Source: Phyllobacterium chamaecytisi
Lineage (GTDB): Bacteria > Pseudomonadota > Alphaproteobacteria > Rhizobiales > Rhizobiaceae
Reading direction: 5' to 3'
NCBI RefSeq assembly: GCF_020164455.1
Contig: NZ_JAIQWW010000002.1
Coordinates: forward strand, 333,740 to 397,739
Length of the DNA: 64,000 nucleotides
Part shown: positions 25,045 through 34,019 of the stretch, piece by piece
Layout of the letters: each line of letters begins with the position of its first letter
Numbering within the stretch: the first letter of the stretch is position 1
Program-made: the position numbers and the translations under genes
Notes under the pieces: generated by a model
Told to the model about the DNA's origin: nothing
Seen by the model: the letters and a program-made list of their open reading frames with translations, nothing else
Databases searched by the model: none

Positions 25045-26193
25045 TTAGTTGACGAGCCGTCCTTGCCGCCACACGGAGCGGATGACGGGGATGTTGTCCG
25101 CCAGATGTACCCGAATAAGGTCTGCACGCAAGCCCGGAAGGACTTCGCCGCGGTCGTCAAGACCGCAGACCCGCGCGGGAACGCTGGTCATCATGCGGAC
25201 AGCCGAAGGCAGGTCAGTGTCGAATTCCGGCCGGTTTGCCAATAAAAACGCGCAATCCAGCATCGAACGCGGCACATAATCCGAAGTCAGGATGTCTACC
25301 AGCCCCTCGGCAAGCAGTTCGGTTACCGCCACATTGCCTGACTGTGATCCGCCACGTAGCACATTCGGTGCACCCGCCACAATCAACATGGATTGGGCCC
25401 GCGCCTCACGCGCAGCCTCGATGCTGACCGGGAACTCCGCCACACGCACGCCTTCGGCATGCGCCATGCGGATATGCTCGACAGTCAGATCGTCATGACT
25501 GAACATGGGCAAGCCGCGCGTCTTGGCAAATTCGACGACAAGGTGCCGCACTTCACTTGAACTTGCTTCGAGGCTTTCCAGCAACTCCCGTGTTTCTTCT
25601 TCGACAGCCGCCCGATCCTTGCCTGTTTCCTTCATTCGCCGATCGAGATAGTTCGACACATCATGACTTTGACGTTTTCCCGGAATGTGTTCCATGATCG
25701 AGATCACACGCACGATGTCCCGGTCGATGTTTTCCGCAATCAGTGCCGGCGTCATATTATCGGTGATCTCGCAACGTAGATGCACGAGATGCTCAGCCCG
25801 CATCATGCCCTTTGCTCCGGCATATTCGAGCGCGTCGATCATCGGCCCAAGTATCTCGCGGCGTTCAGGATTCTTGATGGTGGCGCCGACGCACAGCGAA
25901 TCAAAAACCGTTGTGACACCGCCGCCGATGATTTGAGCATCATGTGCCATGACTGCCCGCAGCATATCCCATTTGACGTGAGCGCGCGGAAACACATGTT
26001 TTTCAAGGTGATCGGTGTGGGCATCGACGAGACCAGGCAGAATATAATCGCCGGCGACGTCAATCGAACCCGGCACTGCCGAACGTCCCATGTCTATGCT
26101 GGCTATCGTGCCGTCGACGATTTGCACCGAACCATTGATGATCGCATCGTCAAGAACGACGCGGGCGCCTGTAAGAATCAATTCGTTCATCAT
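25045..26193 (-). CDS. phnM: PhnM-family amidohydrolase, copy 2
   Basis: Second PhnM-type protein, 382 residues, clearly homologous to copy 1 over the whole length but far from identical: LPGLVDAHTDHLEKHVFPRAHV, VISIMEHIPGKRQ, PMFSHDDLTVEHI, APNVLRGGSQSGNVAV, LTSDYVPRSMLDCAFLL. ATG at 26193 follows GGAAG at a spacing of 3-5. It is the first gene of a two-gene phnM operon; the 263-bp region upstream has no other gene and holds a hairpin belonging to the neighbouring operon. The copies may act on different alkyl groups; this is speculation. Confidence 0.9.
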   Translation of the reverse strand: MMNELILTGARVVLDDAIINGSVQIVDGTIASIDMGRSAVPGSIDVAGDYILPGLVDAHTDHLEKHVFPRAHVKWDMLRAVMAHDAQIIGGGVTTVFDSLCVGATIKNPERREILGPMIDALEYAGAKGMMRAEHLVHLRCEITDNMTPALIAENIDRDIVRVISIMEHIPGKRQSHDVSNYLDRRMKETGKDRAAVEEETRELLESLEASSSEVRHLVVEFAKTRGLPMFSHDDLTVEHIRMAHAEGVRVAEFPVSIEAAREARAQSMLIVAGAPNVLRGGSQSGNVAVTELLAEGLVDILTSDYVPRSMLDCAFLLANRPEFDTDLPSAVRMMTSVPARVCGLDDRGEVLPGLRADLIRVHLADNIPVIRSVWRQGRLVN

Positions 26194-26390
26194 GTGCTTC
26201 CTTCGAAATGCGGTAGCCAGGAATAGCGGCAATGACGCCGCGCGCGCCAATCAAAGTTGGCGATCTAAAGATTGCGTCCTTGTGACAATGCGTCTTTGGG
26301 GGAATCCGAAGTGGTTCTTATCCCGCTTTTCATGACAGGGACGTGACAAAGTCACCGAAACTACCGACGAAGTATTGCTTAAGCACAAGT

Positions 26391-26436
26391 GAGTTCGCGC
26401 GGTTACAGGAATGGACTTCCTGTATCGCGCGAACTC
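26391..26436 (-). terminator. Long hairpin after the ECF42 operon
   Basis: GAGTTCGCGCG at 26391-26401 pairs with CGCGCGAACTC at 26426-26436, and TACAGGAA pairs with TTCCTGTA inside, around a 5-base loop. It starts 20 bp beyond the stop of the SnoaL-like gene in its direction of transcription, so it probably ends that operon. No T run follows. Confidence 0.65.
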
Positions 26437-26456
26437 CGGCGGTAAGACGGGTGGAA

Positions 26457-26888
26457 TTATGGCTTCAGATCGATGGCAGCCCTGAAACTGCCATCCATGT
26501 AGAAAGGTACAGAGGCGTGTTCATGGGCGATCTTCCACGTGCCAGCTTGCTTGATCAGGCCAATCGTCTGACGAAACCAGATATCAGGCTTCTCGCCGTC
26601 GGTTTTCCGTCCCGTCATGCGGACGAGACTTGTTGCAAAAGCTATATCAGCGCCGGCCGAAATCGCCGTGTCGCGCGATTCAATGCCGATTGGTCCTTCC
26701 CACGTATCGAACCAGCCTTGCAGGTCTTCAGCGCTTTTGCCCTGATATCGCAGCGGTGGAGCGAGCGTGAACTGTACAACATCATCGGCAAGATGAGACA
26801 AGACTTGCGCGGCGTTCTTGTTGCTGATTGCTTTCGACCAGTCCTTTATTACAGTCGCGACTGCGGTTTTCTCGTCGTGGGTGGTCAT
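26457..26888 (-). CDS. SnoaL-like (DUF4440-type) protein of the ECF42 module
   Basis: Small NTF2-fold protein of 143 residues: TVIKDWSKAISNKNAAQVLSHLADDVVQFTLAPPLRYQGKSAEDLQGWFDTW then IAFATSLVRMTGRKTDG and WKIAHEHASVPFYMDG. Proteins of this type bind small hydrophobic ligands or act as isomerases. ATG at 26888 follows AAGGAG. It lies 70 bp downstream of an ECF42 sigma factor gene on the same strand, and such proteins are regular companions of this sigma group. The true substrate is unknown. Confidence 0.85.
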   Translation of the reverse strand: MTTHDEKTAVATVIKDWSKAISNKNAAQVLSHLADDVVQFTLAPPLRYQGKSAEDLQGWFDTWEGPIGIESRDTAISAGADIAFATSLVRMTGRKTDGEKPDIWFRQTIGLIKQAGTWKIAHEHASVPFYMDGSFRAAIDLKP

Positions 26889-26958
26889 TTTGTTCTCCTT
26901 CGTTACCTCTAAACAAAGGACGAATGAACAACCGCCGATCCGACACGGCTGCGAAGAA

Positions 26959-28200
26959 TCAGTCTTGCGCAAGCCGATCAAGGTGCATGCGGATGTGGGC
27001 GGCTTCTGCAGCCGTGTTAGCGAGAGAGATTGCGCGATTGAACGCCTCCCGAGCTTCGCTGGTGCGGCCTATCTTCATCAGCAGGCCACCTTTGACGCCG
27101 AAGAAATGAAAATAACCGGAGAGCCTGTCCTCCAGAGGCTCGATCAGCGCCAGTGCTTCGGCGGGACCTCGCACCTTTGCAACGGCAACGGCACGATTGA
27201 GCGTGATGACGGGCGAGGGGGTCAGCCTTTCGAGTGCTGCGTAAAGCAGATCGATCTCGGCCCAATCCGTGTCCTCAGCGCGATTGGCCCGTGCATGCAA
27301 CGCAGCGATTGCCGCCTGAATCTGATAGGGACCGGGTGCTCTGTGGCGCATTGCCTTGTCGATCAGCGCCAATCCTTCATTGATCATGCTCCGATTCCAG
27401 AGGTCGCGATCCTGGTTCTCCAGCAGTATCACCGAGCCGTCCGTATCGAAGCGGGCGCCAGAACGGGCACTTTGCAGCAGGAGAAGTGCAGTCAATCCCA
27501 TAATCTCCGGCTGAGTCGGGAAGATTCGCAGGAGCAATCGCGAAAGGCGGATGGCTTCGTCGCATAGTGGTGATCTTGCTTGTGCCTCGGTGCTGCCGGT
27601 CGAATAACCTTCGTTGAAGATCAGGTAGACCATGGCTGCGACTGCTGCGAGCCGTTCGGCCCGTTCGACCGGCCCAGGCGTTTCGAATGGTATTTCGCCA
27701 GCTCCAATACGACTCTTTGCGCGTGTTATCCGCTGCTCCATTGCACTTTCGCCGACGAGAAAGGCGCGGGCGATCTGCCGGACAGACAGGCCTGACACGA
27801 TCCGGAGCGCCAAGGGGATTTGCTGCGTGGCAGGAAGATCGGGATGACAGCAAATGAAGAGCAGGCGCAGAATATCGTCGCGATAGTCGGAACCGTCTAT
27901 CTTCTCGACGATAGCGGTTTCCGCATCTTCCAAGTCCGACAAAAGCTCCTCGGGTGGCAGAGGCTGTTGCTTTACCTGCCGCCGAACGACGTCGATCGCA
28001 CTATTGCGCCCAACAAAGATCAACCACGCAGTGGGATCTCGCGGCGGACCGTTCTTTCCCCAGCTTTTCAGCGCGCGAAGGCAGGCCTCCTGAAATGCCT
28101 CTTCCGCCGTATCGAGATTGCGGAAGTAGCGAAGCAATGCACCAACTGCCTGCGGGCGGGCCGCAACGAGGGCTGCATCGATCCAGTTCGTGTCGTTCAT
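26959..28200 (-). CDS. ECF42-group RNA polymerase sigma factor with C-terminal extension
   Basis: Sigma factor of 413 residues. The sigma2 region is at residues 15-85 (RYFRNLDTAEEAFQEACLRALKSWGKNGPPRDPTAWLIFVGRN), sigma4 at about 115-175 (LALRIVSGLSVRQIARAFLVGESAMEQRITRAKSRI). The remaining 230 residues form the helical TPR-like extension that defines ECF42 and is needed for activity. ECF42 factors have no anti-sigma factor and occur beside YciI/DGPF proteins, exactly as here: the ATG overlaps the YciI gene by 4 bp. The inducing signal is unknown. Confidence 0.93.
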   Translation of the reverse strand: MNDTNWIDAALVAARPQAVGALLRYFRNLDTAEEAFQEACLRALKSWGKNGPPRDPTAWLIFVGRNSAIDVVRRQVKQQPLPPEELLSDLEDAETAIVEKIDGSDYRDDILRLLFICCHPDLPATQQIPLALRIVSGLSVRQIARAFLVGESAMEQRITRAKSRIGAGEIPFETPGPVERAERLAAVAAMVYLIFNEGYSTGSTEAQARSPLCDEAIRLSRLLLRIFPTQPEIMGLTALLLLQSARSGARFDTDGSVILLENQDRDLWNRSMINEGLALIDKAMRHRAPGPYQIQAAIAALHARANRAEDTDWAEIDLLYAALERLTPSPVITLNRAVAVAKVRGPAEALALIEPLEDRLSGYFHFFGVKGGLLMKIGRTSEAREAFNRAISLANTAAEAAHIRMHLDRLAQD

Positions 28201-28571
28201 GGAAAACTCGATCCTGGCCTGAAGATACCGACCGGCCTTATCTCGTAGGAGCCGGTGCCCGGGTTTGCGCGCGCAAGGTCTCGCGCCGTTTCAAGTGCTT
28301 CGTCCAGCGATTTACAATCGACAATGTAAAACCCGAGAAGTTGCTCTTTTGTCTCGGCAAAGGGCCCGTCTATGACAACTGGATCTTCGCGACCTTTGCG
28401 AAGGGTGGTCGCAGCAGTCGTCGGAAGAAGCCTTGCGACAGGGCCAAGACGTCCCTGCTTGGTAAGCTTTTCCTGGACGACTGCGAGGCGCGCCATCACT
28501 GCGTCATCCTCTTCCTTGGTCCAGGAACTGACAACGTCTTCGGGGTTATAGCAAAGTATGGCGTAAAGCAT
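28197..28571 (-). CDS. YciI/DGPF-domain protein, partner of ECF42
   Basis: Protein of 124 residues of the YCII-related family. It shows MLYAILCYNPEDV at the N-terminus, the hallmark DGPF in EDPVVIDGPFAETKEQLLGFYIVDC (about residues 68-71) and the EIRPVGIF end. The related DGPF genes are the usual targets and neighbours of ECF42 sigma factors. It is first in the YciI-sigma-SnoaL operon; the 140 bp upstream should hold the ECF42-dependent promoter. Enzymatic activity unknown. Confidence 0.92.
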   Translation of the reverse strand: MLYAILCYNPEDVVSSWTKEEDDAVMARLAVVQEKLTKQGRLGPVARLLPTTAATTLRKGREDPVVIDGPFAETKEQLLGFYIVDCKSLDEALETARDLARANPGTGSYEIRPVGIFRPGSSFP

Positions 28572-28711
28572 GGATCGTTCCTTCTCATTTGAAGACGATC
28601 CACTATGGCCAATCCCGACATCGGGTCTAGAAAATTATGCATTCTCGGAAATGGTTGCAGCACCATGGCGGGAAAAGCACCAAGGGGCCATCCCGCCATT
28701 CCGTCACACAA

Positions 28712-29110
28712 TTACCTGCAAGGGAATCCGGGTGCTATTTTGCAGTTGGGCCGCGGACGATTCGGTTTCGGACGAGGACGATAACCATGACCATAATGAT
28801 ATGCGGGTCTTACAACGACAGTAGGGCGAATGACCACTGGGCGTTGTACGATAACCCTTGTCCGCTGGACGTAGTTGGCAGAAAGCCATCCACGGACGCC
28901 TTGAGTTGCGACGTGGCACCAACTCGGCTGACACCCCAGAACATTGATGCGCGTCCCTTCAGACAGGGTCCCGACGCGAGCGTAACTGGTTCCTGGTCCG
29001 GTGCGTAGATTGACATTTCCGGTTGTATAACCAACGTCGGCCAAGGCCGAAGCTGGCCACGCAAACAGCCCGATACTAATCAAAATGGCTGATAACAGCT
29101 TGTTAGACAT
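28712..29110 (-). CDS. Secreted SH3b-domain protein with proline/arginine-rich tail
   Basis: Protein of 132 residues. A signal peptide (MSNKLLSAILISIGLFAWPASALA) precedes a bacterial SH3 domain at about 25-82: VNLRTGPGTSYARVGTLSEGTRINVLGC, WCHVATQGVRGWLSANYV. The tail is rich in Arg, Pro, Tyr and His (YHYGHGYRPRPKPNRPRP). The ATG follows GGGAGGTGATCCA, a strong ribosome binding site. Such proteins act in the periplasm or cell envelope; the ligand is unknown. Confidence 0.88.
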   Translation of the reverse strand: MSNKLLSAILISIGLFAWPASALADVGYTTGNVNLRTGPGTSYARVGTLSEGTRINVLGCQPSWCHVATQGVRGWLSANYVQRTRVIVQRPVVIRPTVVVRPAYHYGHGYRPRPKPNRPRPNCKIAPGFPCR

Positions 29111-29606
29111 TGGATCACCTCCCGCTGTGCGTCATCTACATTCCATCAATATTAGTGGCAACAAATGCGATTCCTGAAGTGTTGTCGAGAGGCCTTGCAG
29201 ATATGGTAAAGATTACTGTATATCAGAAACAATTATCTGAGAATTTCTCGTTACATCCAGAATGTAAGAGCCGCACGTGAATCATAGCCAGCTATCTATT
29301 ACGCAATGGATTACAATTGCGCGGGCCTGCAGGAGTAGAATTCGGCGGTAAATTCGGAAAAGTGGGCTAATGGTTAGACAAGTTGCTGGAAAAAAAACTC
29401 CAGTAATTCACGAAATCGTCATTAATATTAATACGACAAATAAATAATTGGGATTACGTTGAATTTAAGAATGAGTTATTCTCAAACAGGAAGCTTCGCC
29501 AAATTCGGGAGTATTGCGATCTGGCAACTCCGCCAAGCATTCGTTTTTCCCGAGATTTAACGCGATCGAGCTTTCTTCAAAGTTGGCGGCATCTCGGAGG
29601 CTGCAG
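29111..29606. other. 496-bp AT-rich intergenic region
   Basis: No gene is supported between the SH3 protein and the DUF2865 protein, which are divergent. The stretch is clearly richer in A/T than the flanks, especially 29400-29460. I see no clear tRNA, small RNA or strong hairpin; both promoters should lie here. Confidence 0.6.
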
Positions 29607-30836
29607 ATGGCAACGCGGCTGTTTCCTTTCTTTCAACTTTTAGTTGTTACCGGGTTGATATCGGCGCTTGTTCCGACATCCCTCAAAACCGCCCACGCCG
29701 CCCCTGCGGCATGCGCGACCTTGCAGCGGCAATTGGTGGCCGCCTCAAGCGGCAGAAGTGTTTCACAGAAGAACAGCCCTCTGGTGCAGCGACAAGCGCT
29801 GCAGCTCCAACAAATGCGGGCAAAGGCAGGTAAGGCAGGTTGTGGAGGTTTCCTGTTTTCCCGTGGGGATCCTGCACTCTGCAAGCGTTATGCTCAAACC
29901 ATTGACGCGATGTCCGCCAAACTCGCAAAGCTGCAAAATGCAAGCGACAGGTCTGGTTCGTCGCAGCCTTCACGCCAACAGATTCTGGCCTCAATGGAAG
30001 CTAGAGGCTGTAATGACAGGGTGGCTTCGATTGGCAGAAACAATGATTCATCCAGTGTCCGTCGCAAGACCTTGCTGGAAGTTCTGTTTGGCACGCAATC
30101 TGACGAGGAGCAAAAGCCTGCCTCCAGAATAATGGTCAAACGGCAATTGGATGAACGCGAGGCACATCGCAAGGTGTCTGCGGGACCGGAGACGCTTGCG
30201 GCGACCTATGAAGGGACAGAGCCAAGCGTTAACGGCGTCGTCAAAAAGGGTTATCGAACCATTTGTGTGCGGACATGCGATGGATACTATTTCCCGATCT
30301 CGTTCTCGACCAAGCCCAAATATTTTGCGCGTGATCAAAATGCCTGTAGTGCGATGTGTCCGGCCGGGAACGCGAAATTGTACTATCACGCGGTGCCCGA
30401 ACAGGAATCGGATGCAATGATATCCGTCACCGACAAGAAGCCCTATAGCGAACTTCCCAACGCATTCAATTACCGCACGGCGGGTGTCAAAGCCGTGCCG
30501 GGTTGCACGTGCCATGCTCAAGCCGATATGATGGCTGCCGCACCGGAGACACCCGTTTCCCAATCCAAGCCTGCCACATCAGCGTTGCAAGCGGTGGGAG
30601 AGCCCGACGTTGATACCTTGTCGGAAGAACCTGCTCAGGGAGACATTGATGAAGACGAGGCGCCCCATGAAAATGTGAGGACCGTCGGCCCAGCGTTTTT
30701 CCCCAATGAAGCCAATCCCACAGATTTTACTGCTCAACCTCCCGAAACGGAGGTCCAGGAAAGCAAAGCCAGCATCCTCACGCCTGAGAATATCGTCAAG
30801 ACGATAGCGTCCGACATTATGCGACGAATTCAATAG
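29607..30836 (+). CDS. DUF2865 domain protein, exported
   Basis: Protein of 409 residues of the rhizobial DUF2865 type. The N-terminus (MATRLFPFFQLLVVTGLISALVP) is a signal peptide or anchor ending near AHAAPA. A coiled-coil-like segment with cysteine pairs follows (CATLQRQL, KAGCGGFLFSRGDPALCKRYAQTIDAM), then the family core GYRTICVRTCDGYYFPISFSTKPKYFARDQNACSAMCPAG (about 213-252) and an acidic, proline-rich C-terminus. ATG at 29607 follows CGGAGG at a spacing of 6; the frame is open from 29514 but lacks a site there. No function is known. Confidence 0.88.
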   Translation: MATRLFPFFQLLVVTGLISALVPTSLKTAHAAPAACATLQRQLVAASSGRSVSQKNSPLVQRQALQLQQMRAKAGKAGCGGFLFSRGDPALCKRYAQTIDAMSAKLAKLQNASDRSGSSQPSRQQILASMEARGCNDRVASIGRNNDSSSVRRKTLLEVLFGTQSDEEQKPASRIMVKRQLDEREAHRKVSAGPETLAATYEGTEPSVNGVVKKGYRTICVRTCDGYYFPISFSTKPKYFARDQNACSAMCPAGNAKLYYHAVPEQESDAMISVTDKKPYSELPNAFNYRTAGVKAVPGCTCHAQADMMAAAPETPVSQSKPATSALQAVGEPDVDTLSEEPAQGDIDEDEAPHENVRTVGPAFFPNEANPTDFTAQPPETEVQESKASILTPENIVKTIASDIMRRIQ

Positions 30837-30932
30837 CCGATCTGTCCTCAACTAAAGCGGTGCAATATTTCAGCTTTGTTGGCGTGGTAGCCATGCTAAG
30901 CCTTGGCGAGTGACAGGGAGCATGAGTCGCAT

Positions 30933-31709
30933 ATGAGAAAAGCGGATTGGTCGCCTGACCAGTATCTGAAATTCGAGGACGAGCGCACCCGCCCGGCAAA
31001 TGACCTGCTATCCGCCGTTCCCAATCAGAATGTGAAATTTGCAATGGACCTCGGCTGCGGCCCGGGCAATTCCACCGAACTGATTGTAAAGCGGTATCCA
31101 CATGCTGAAGTCCTTGGGATCGATTCTTCTGCGGATATGACCGCCAAGGCAAAGGAGCGACTGCCGGGCTGCGAATTCGCGGTTGCCGACATTGATGTGT
31201 GGCAGCCGCACAGGAATGCCGATCTTATCTACGCCAATGCCGTTATGCAGTGGCTTCCGGACCACGACCGGCTTTTCCCGCGGCTGATGGGTTTTCTGAG
31301 TAAAGGAGGTTCCCTGGCGATACAGATGCCAGATAATCTGCAGGAGGCGACACATATCGCCATGCGGGAAGTGGCGGCTGACGAACGCTGGGCTGCAAGG
31401 GTAACGCAGGCGGATGCCACTCGCAGCGAAATAGGCACAGCGTCATTCTACTATCAATTGCTACGGCCCCATTGCCAACACATCGACATTTGGCGCACGA
31501 CCTATCATCATCCGTTGCAAGGGCTGGATGGCATCATTGAATGGTTTAAGGGTTCAGGGTTACGCCCGTATCTTTCTCTGCTCAACGACGATGAACGCGC
31601 AGATTTTCTTGACAAGTACAGGCAACGTTTGGCTCAATCCTACAAGCCGATGGATGACGGGATAGTGCTGTTGCCATTCCCTCGCATATTCATCGTTGCG
31701 ACGCGGTAA
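30933..31709 (+). CDS. tam: Trans-aconitate 2-methyltransferase-like SAM methyltransferase
   Basis: Class I SAM-dependent methyltransferase of 258 residues. It carries the SAM motif I AMDLGCGPGNSTELI (about 33-47), GIDSSADM and the family's start WSPDQYLKFEDERTRPANDLL; YANAVMQWLPDHDRLFPRL and WRTTYHHPLQGLDGIIEWFKGSGLRPYL are typical of Tam, which methylates trans-aconitate and relieves aconitase inhibition. ATG at 30933 is used because the homology begins there. It stands alone, with no operon partner. Confidence 0.88.
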   Translation: MRKADWSPDQYLKFEDERTRPANDLLSAVPNQNVKFAMDLGCGPGNSTELIVKRYPHAEVLGIDSSADMTAKAKERLPGCEFAVADIDVWQPHRNADLIYANAVMQWLPDHDRLFPRLMGFLSKGGSLAIQMPDNLQEATHIAMREVAADERWAARVTQADATRSEIGTASFYYQLLRPHCQHIDIWRTTYHHPLQGLDGIIEWFKGSGLRPYLSLLNDDERADFLDKYRQRLAQSYKPMDDGIVLLPFPRIFIVATR

Positions 31710-31965
31710 ATCCATCATAAAGCTCAAGAAAATATTGAAGGTGTTTCGCAAATGAATGCGGAATAGGTGCCTAGCATCGCCGTGACGAAAATCGCACAAT
31801 CCCATCCGCAGTGGCGACACTGAGGAGCGGCGGTATGCGGAGGAGTGTATGCCTGCCATCTCTTGATAGGAGAATTATCGAAAACTCAAAAGAGGCAGTC
31901 TGCATTGACGCGTAGCGCGCTTGTCAGGCAACCGGAGACTTAGGCTTTTGCCAAGGGGAGGAATT

Positions 31966-33258
31966 ATGCTCGAAAAGCTTTTCAAGCTTAACGACCACGA
32001 CACATCGGTACGCACGGAAGTGTTGGCAGGACTGACGACGTTCCTGACGATGTCGTATATCATTTTCGTCAATCCAGAGATCTTGTCCTCGACGGGGATG
32101 GATCGCAATGCTGTGTTTGTCGCGACCTGTATCGCCGCTGCACTCGGTTCGGGCGTGATGGCGCTGGTTGCCAATTGGCCGATCGGCATGGCACCCGGAA
32201 TGGGCCTCAACGCCTTCTTCGCCTTTACGGTCGTAGCGGCGATGGGTTTCAGCTGGCAGCAGGCGCTCGGAGCCGTGTTCATCTCGGGCTGCATCTTTCT
32301 GCTTCTGACAGTAACCGGAATACGTCGCTGGCTTGTCGCAGGCATTCCCAAATCGTTGCGAAGTGCGATTGCGGCGGGTATCGGCCTCTTCCTCGCATTC
32401 ATTGCGTTGAAAAATTCCGGCATCGTCGTCGCAAATCCTGCGACATTCGTTGGTTTGGGTCATCTTGGAAGTACAGGAGCCTTGCTCGCGATCCTGGGCT
32501 TCTTCGTCATCGCCGCGCTCGATGCGCTCAAAGTTCGCGGGGCAATTCTGATCGGCATTCTAGTTGTGACGGTCCTGTCGATGATCCTTGGCGTGAGTGA
32601 GTTCAAGGGCGTATTTTCAGCGCCGCCAAGTCTGGCGCCAACCTTCCTCCAACTTGATATCATGGGTGCGTTGCATACCGGGCTTCTTCAGGTCATCCTC
32701 GTATTCGTGCTTGTCGAGGTGTTTGATGCGACCGGAACCTTGATCGGCGTCAGCAAGCGTGCCGGGCTTATCGAAGAGGGAAAACCGAACAATCTTGGCC
32801 GCGCATTGTTTGCTGACAGCACGGCCATCGTCGCCGGCTCGTTGCTCGGGACCAGCAGCACGACCGCCTATGTCGAAAGTGCCTCGGGCGTTCAAGCTGG
32901 CGGTCGCACAGGTTTGACCGCGTTGACCATTGCGGTGCTGTTCCTGGCGGCGCTGTTCATCTCGCCACTCGCGGCTTCCGTGCCGGGTTATGCGACTGCT
33001 CCAGCGTTGCTCTATGTGGCGGGGCTCATGATGCATGAACTCGTCGATATCGAATGGGGTGATGTCACTGAGTCGACCCCGGCAGCGATTACCGCTTTGA
33101 TGATCCCCTTCACATATTCGATAGCGAACGGTCTCGCCTTCGGGTTCATCAGCTATGTCGTGTTGAAGACATTCACCGGCAAGGCAAGTGTTGTGCACCC
33201 CGCGACATGGCTTGTGGCTGCGCTCTTTGTTATAAAGTTCGCGCTGTTTCCCGGCTGA
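31966..33258 (+). CDS. NCS2/AzgA-type purine base permease
   Basis: Inner-membrane permease of 430 residues with 12-14 hydrophobic segments. It belongs to the AzgA-like branch (adenine, hypoxanthine, guanine transport): LAGLTTFLTMSYIIFVNPEILSSTGMD at the N-terminus, IGMAPGMGLNAFFAF, VEVFDATGTLIGVSKRAGL and GTSSTTAYVESASGVQAGGRTGL. ATG at 31966 follows GGGGAGGAATT. It opens the purine catabolic region and is followed by a deaminase on the same strand. The upstream 256 bp contain no gene; I could not recognise a purine-sensing riboswitch there. Confidence 0.92.
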   Translation: MLEKLFKLNDHDTSVRTEVLAGLTTFLTMSYIIFVNPEILSSTGMDRNAVFVATCIAAALGSGVMALVANWPIGMAPGMGLNAFFAFTVVAAMGFSWQQALGAVFISGCIFLLLTVTGIRRWLVAGIPKSLRSAIAAGIGLFLAFIALKNSGIVVANPATFVGLGHLGSTGALLAILGFFVIAALDALKVRGAILIGILVVTVLSMILGVSEFKGVFSAPPSLAPTFLQLDIMGALHTGLLQVILVFVLVEVFDATGTLIGVSKRAGLIEEGKPNNLGRALFADSTAIVAGSLLGTSSTTAYVESASGVQAGGRTGLTALTIAVLFLAALFISPLAASVPGYATAPALLYVAGLMMHELVDIEWGDVTESTPAAITALMIPFTYSIANGLAFGFISYVVLKTFTGKASVVHPATWLVAALFVIKFALFPG

Positions 33259-33348
33259 CTTTACAATCCGGCGCGGATGCGGCGATTGCGTCGCATCCGC
33301 GCCATTGCTATTTTCGATATTGGATAGTCTCTGATCAGAAAGTCACCG

Positions 33349-33951
33349 ATGGAACAGCAGGCCATGAGCAACCTGATTGAGGTACTGCTTGATACGATCG
33401 ACCGCCGGATTATTCCAAAAACCGAGAGCGGCGTAGCCGCCGGGAACAAGATCTTCGGCGCGGCGCTGCTGCGCAAATCGGATCTGTCGCTTGTCTTGGC
33501 AGAGACCAACAATGAGACGGAAAACCCGCTATGGCATGGCGAGGTTCATACGTTGAAGCGGTTCTTTGAGATGGAGAGGGATACCCGCCCAGATCCGCGC
33601 GAACTGATTTTCTTGTCGACCCACGAACCCTGTTCCATGTGCCTTTCGGCTATCACTTGGGCAGGTTTTGACAATTTCTACTACTTCTTCAGCCACGAAG
33701 ATTCACGTGATGCATTCGCAATCCCGCATGATCTCAAAATCTTGAAGGAGGTTTTCACGCTGGAACCGGGCGGCTACAACAAGGAAAACGCGTTCTGGAA
33801 CAGCTATTCCATCCACAAGATGATTGCGGAGCTTCCGGAACCGGATCGCGATAGGCTGCAAAAACGCGCTGCGGCAATCAGTGCGAAATATGCCGAACTC
33901 TCTGAGCAGTATCAGGCCAGCAAGGAAAAAAACTCAATTCCGCTGAACTGA
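33349..33951 (+). CDS. Cytidine/guanine-deaminase-superfamily zinc deaminase
   Basis: Protein of 200 residues with the zinc-dependent deaminase signature: WHGEVHTLKRF (HxE, about residues 63-65) and STHEPCSMCLSAITWAGFDNFYYF (PCxxC, about 93-97). It is longer than typical cytidine deaminases, with a helical C-terminal tail rich in charged residues. Its place just downstream of a purine permease suggests a purine or nucleoside substrate such as guanine, but that is inferred; a separate guaD-type guanine deaminase occurs at 44.5 kb. A strong terminator follows. Confidence 0.82.
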   Translation: MEQQAMSNLIEVLLDTIDRRIIPKTESGVAAGNKIFGAALLRKSDLSLVLAETNNETENPLWHGEVHTLKRFFEMERDTRPDPRELIFLSTHEPCSMCLSAITWAGFDNFYYFFSHEDSRDAFAIPHDLKILKEVFTLEPGGYNKENAFWNSYSIHKMIAELPEPDRDRLQKRAAAISAKYAELSEQYQASKEKNSIPLN

Positions 33952-33966
33952 TCCTCGACATCTATG

Positions 33967-34002
33967 AAAAAGGCCGCCTTCCTGAGGAGGGCGGCCTTTT
34001 TT
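33967..34002. terminator. Bidirectional rho-independent terminator
   Basis: AAAAAGGCCGCC at 33967-33978 pairs with GGCGGCCTTTTT at 33990-34001, followed by T on both strands. It sits between the convergent deaminase and allA genes. Confidence 0.93.
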
Positions 34003-34019
34003 GCGTGTGTTGTTCGGCG

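Noticed and set aside
31710..31965. Possible purine or xanthine riboswitch upstream of the NCS2 permease
   Set aside because: I could not recognise a conserved aptamer core; a covariance-model search would be needed before claiming one.
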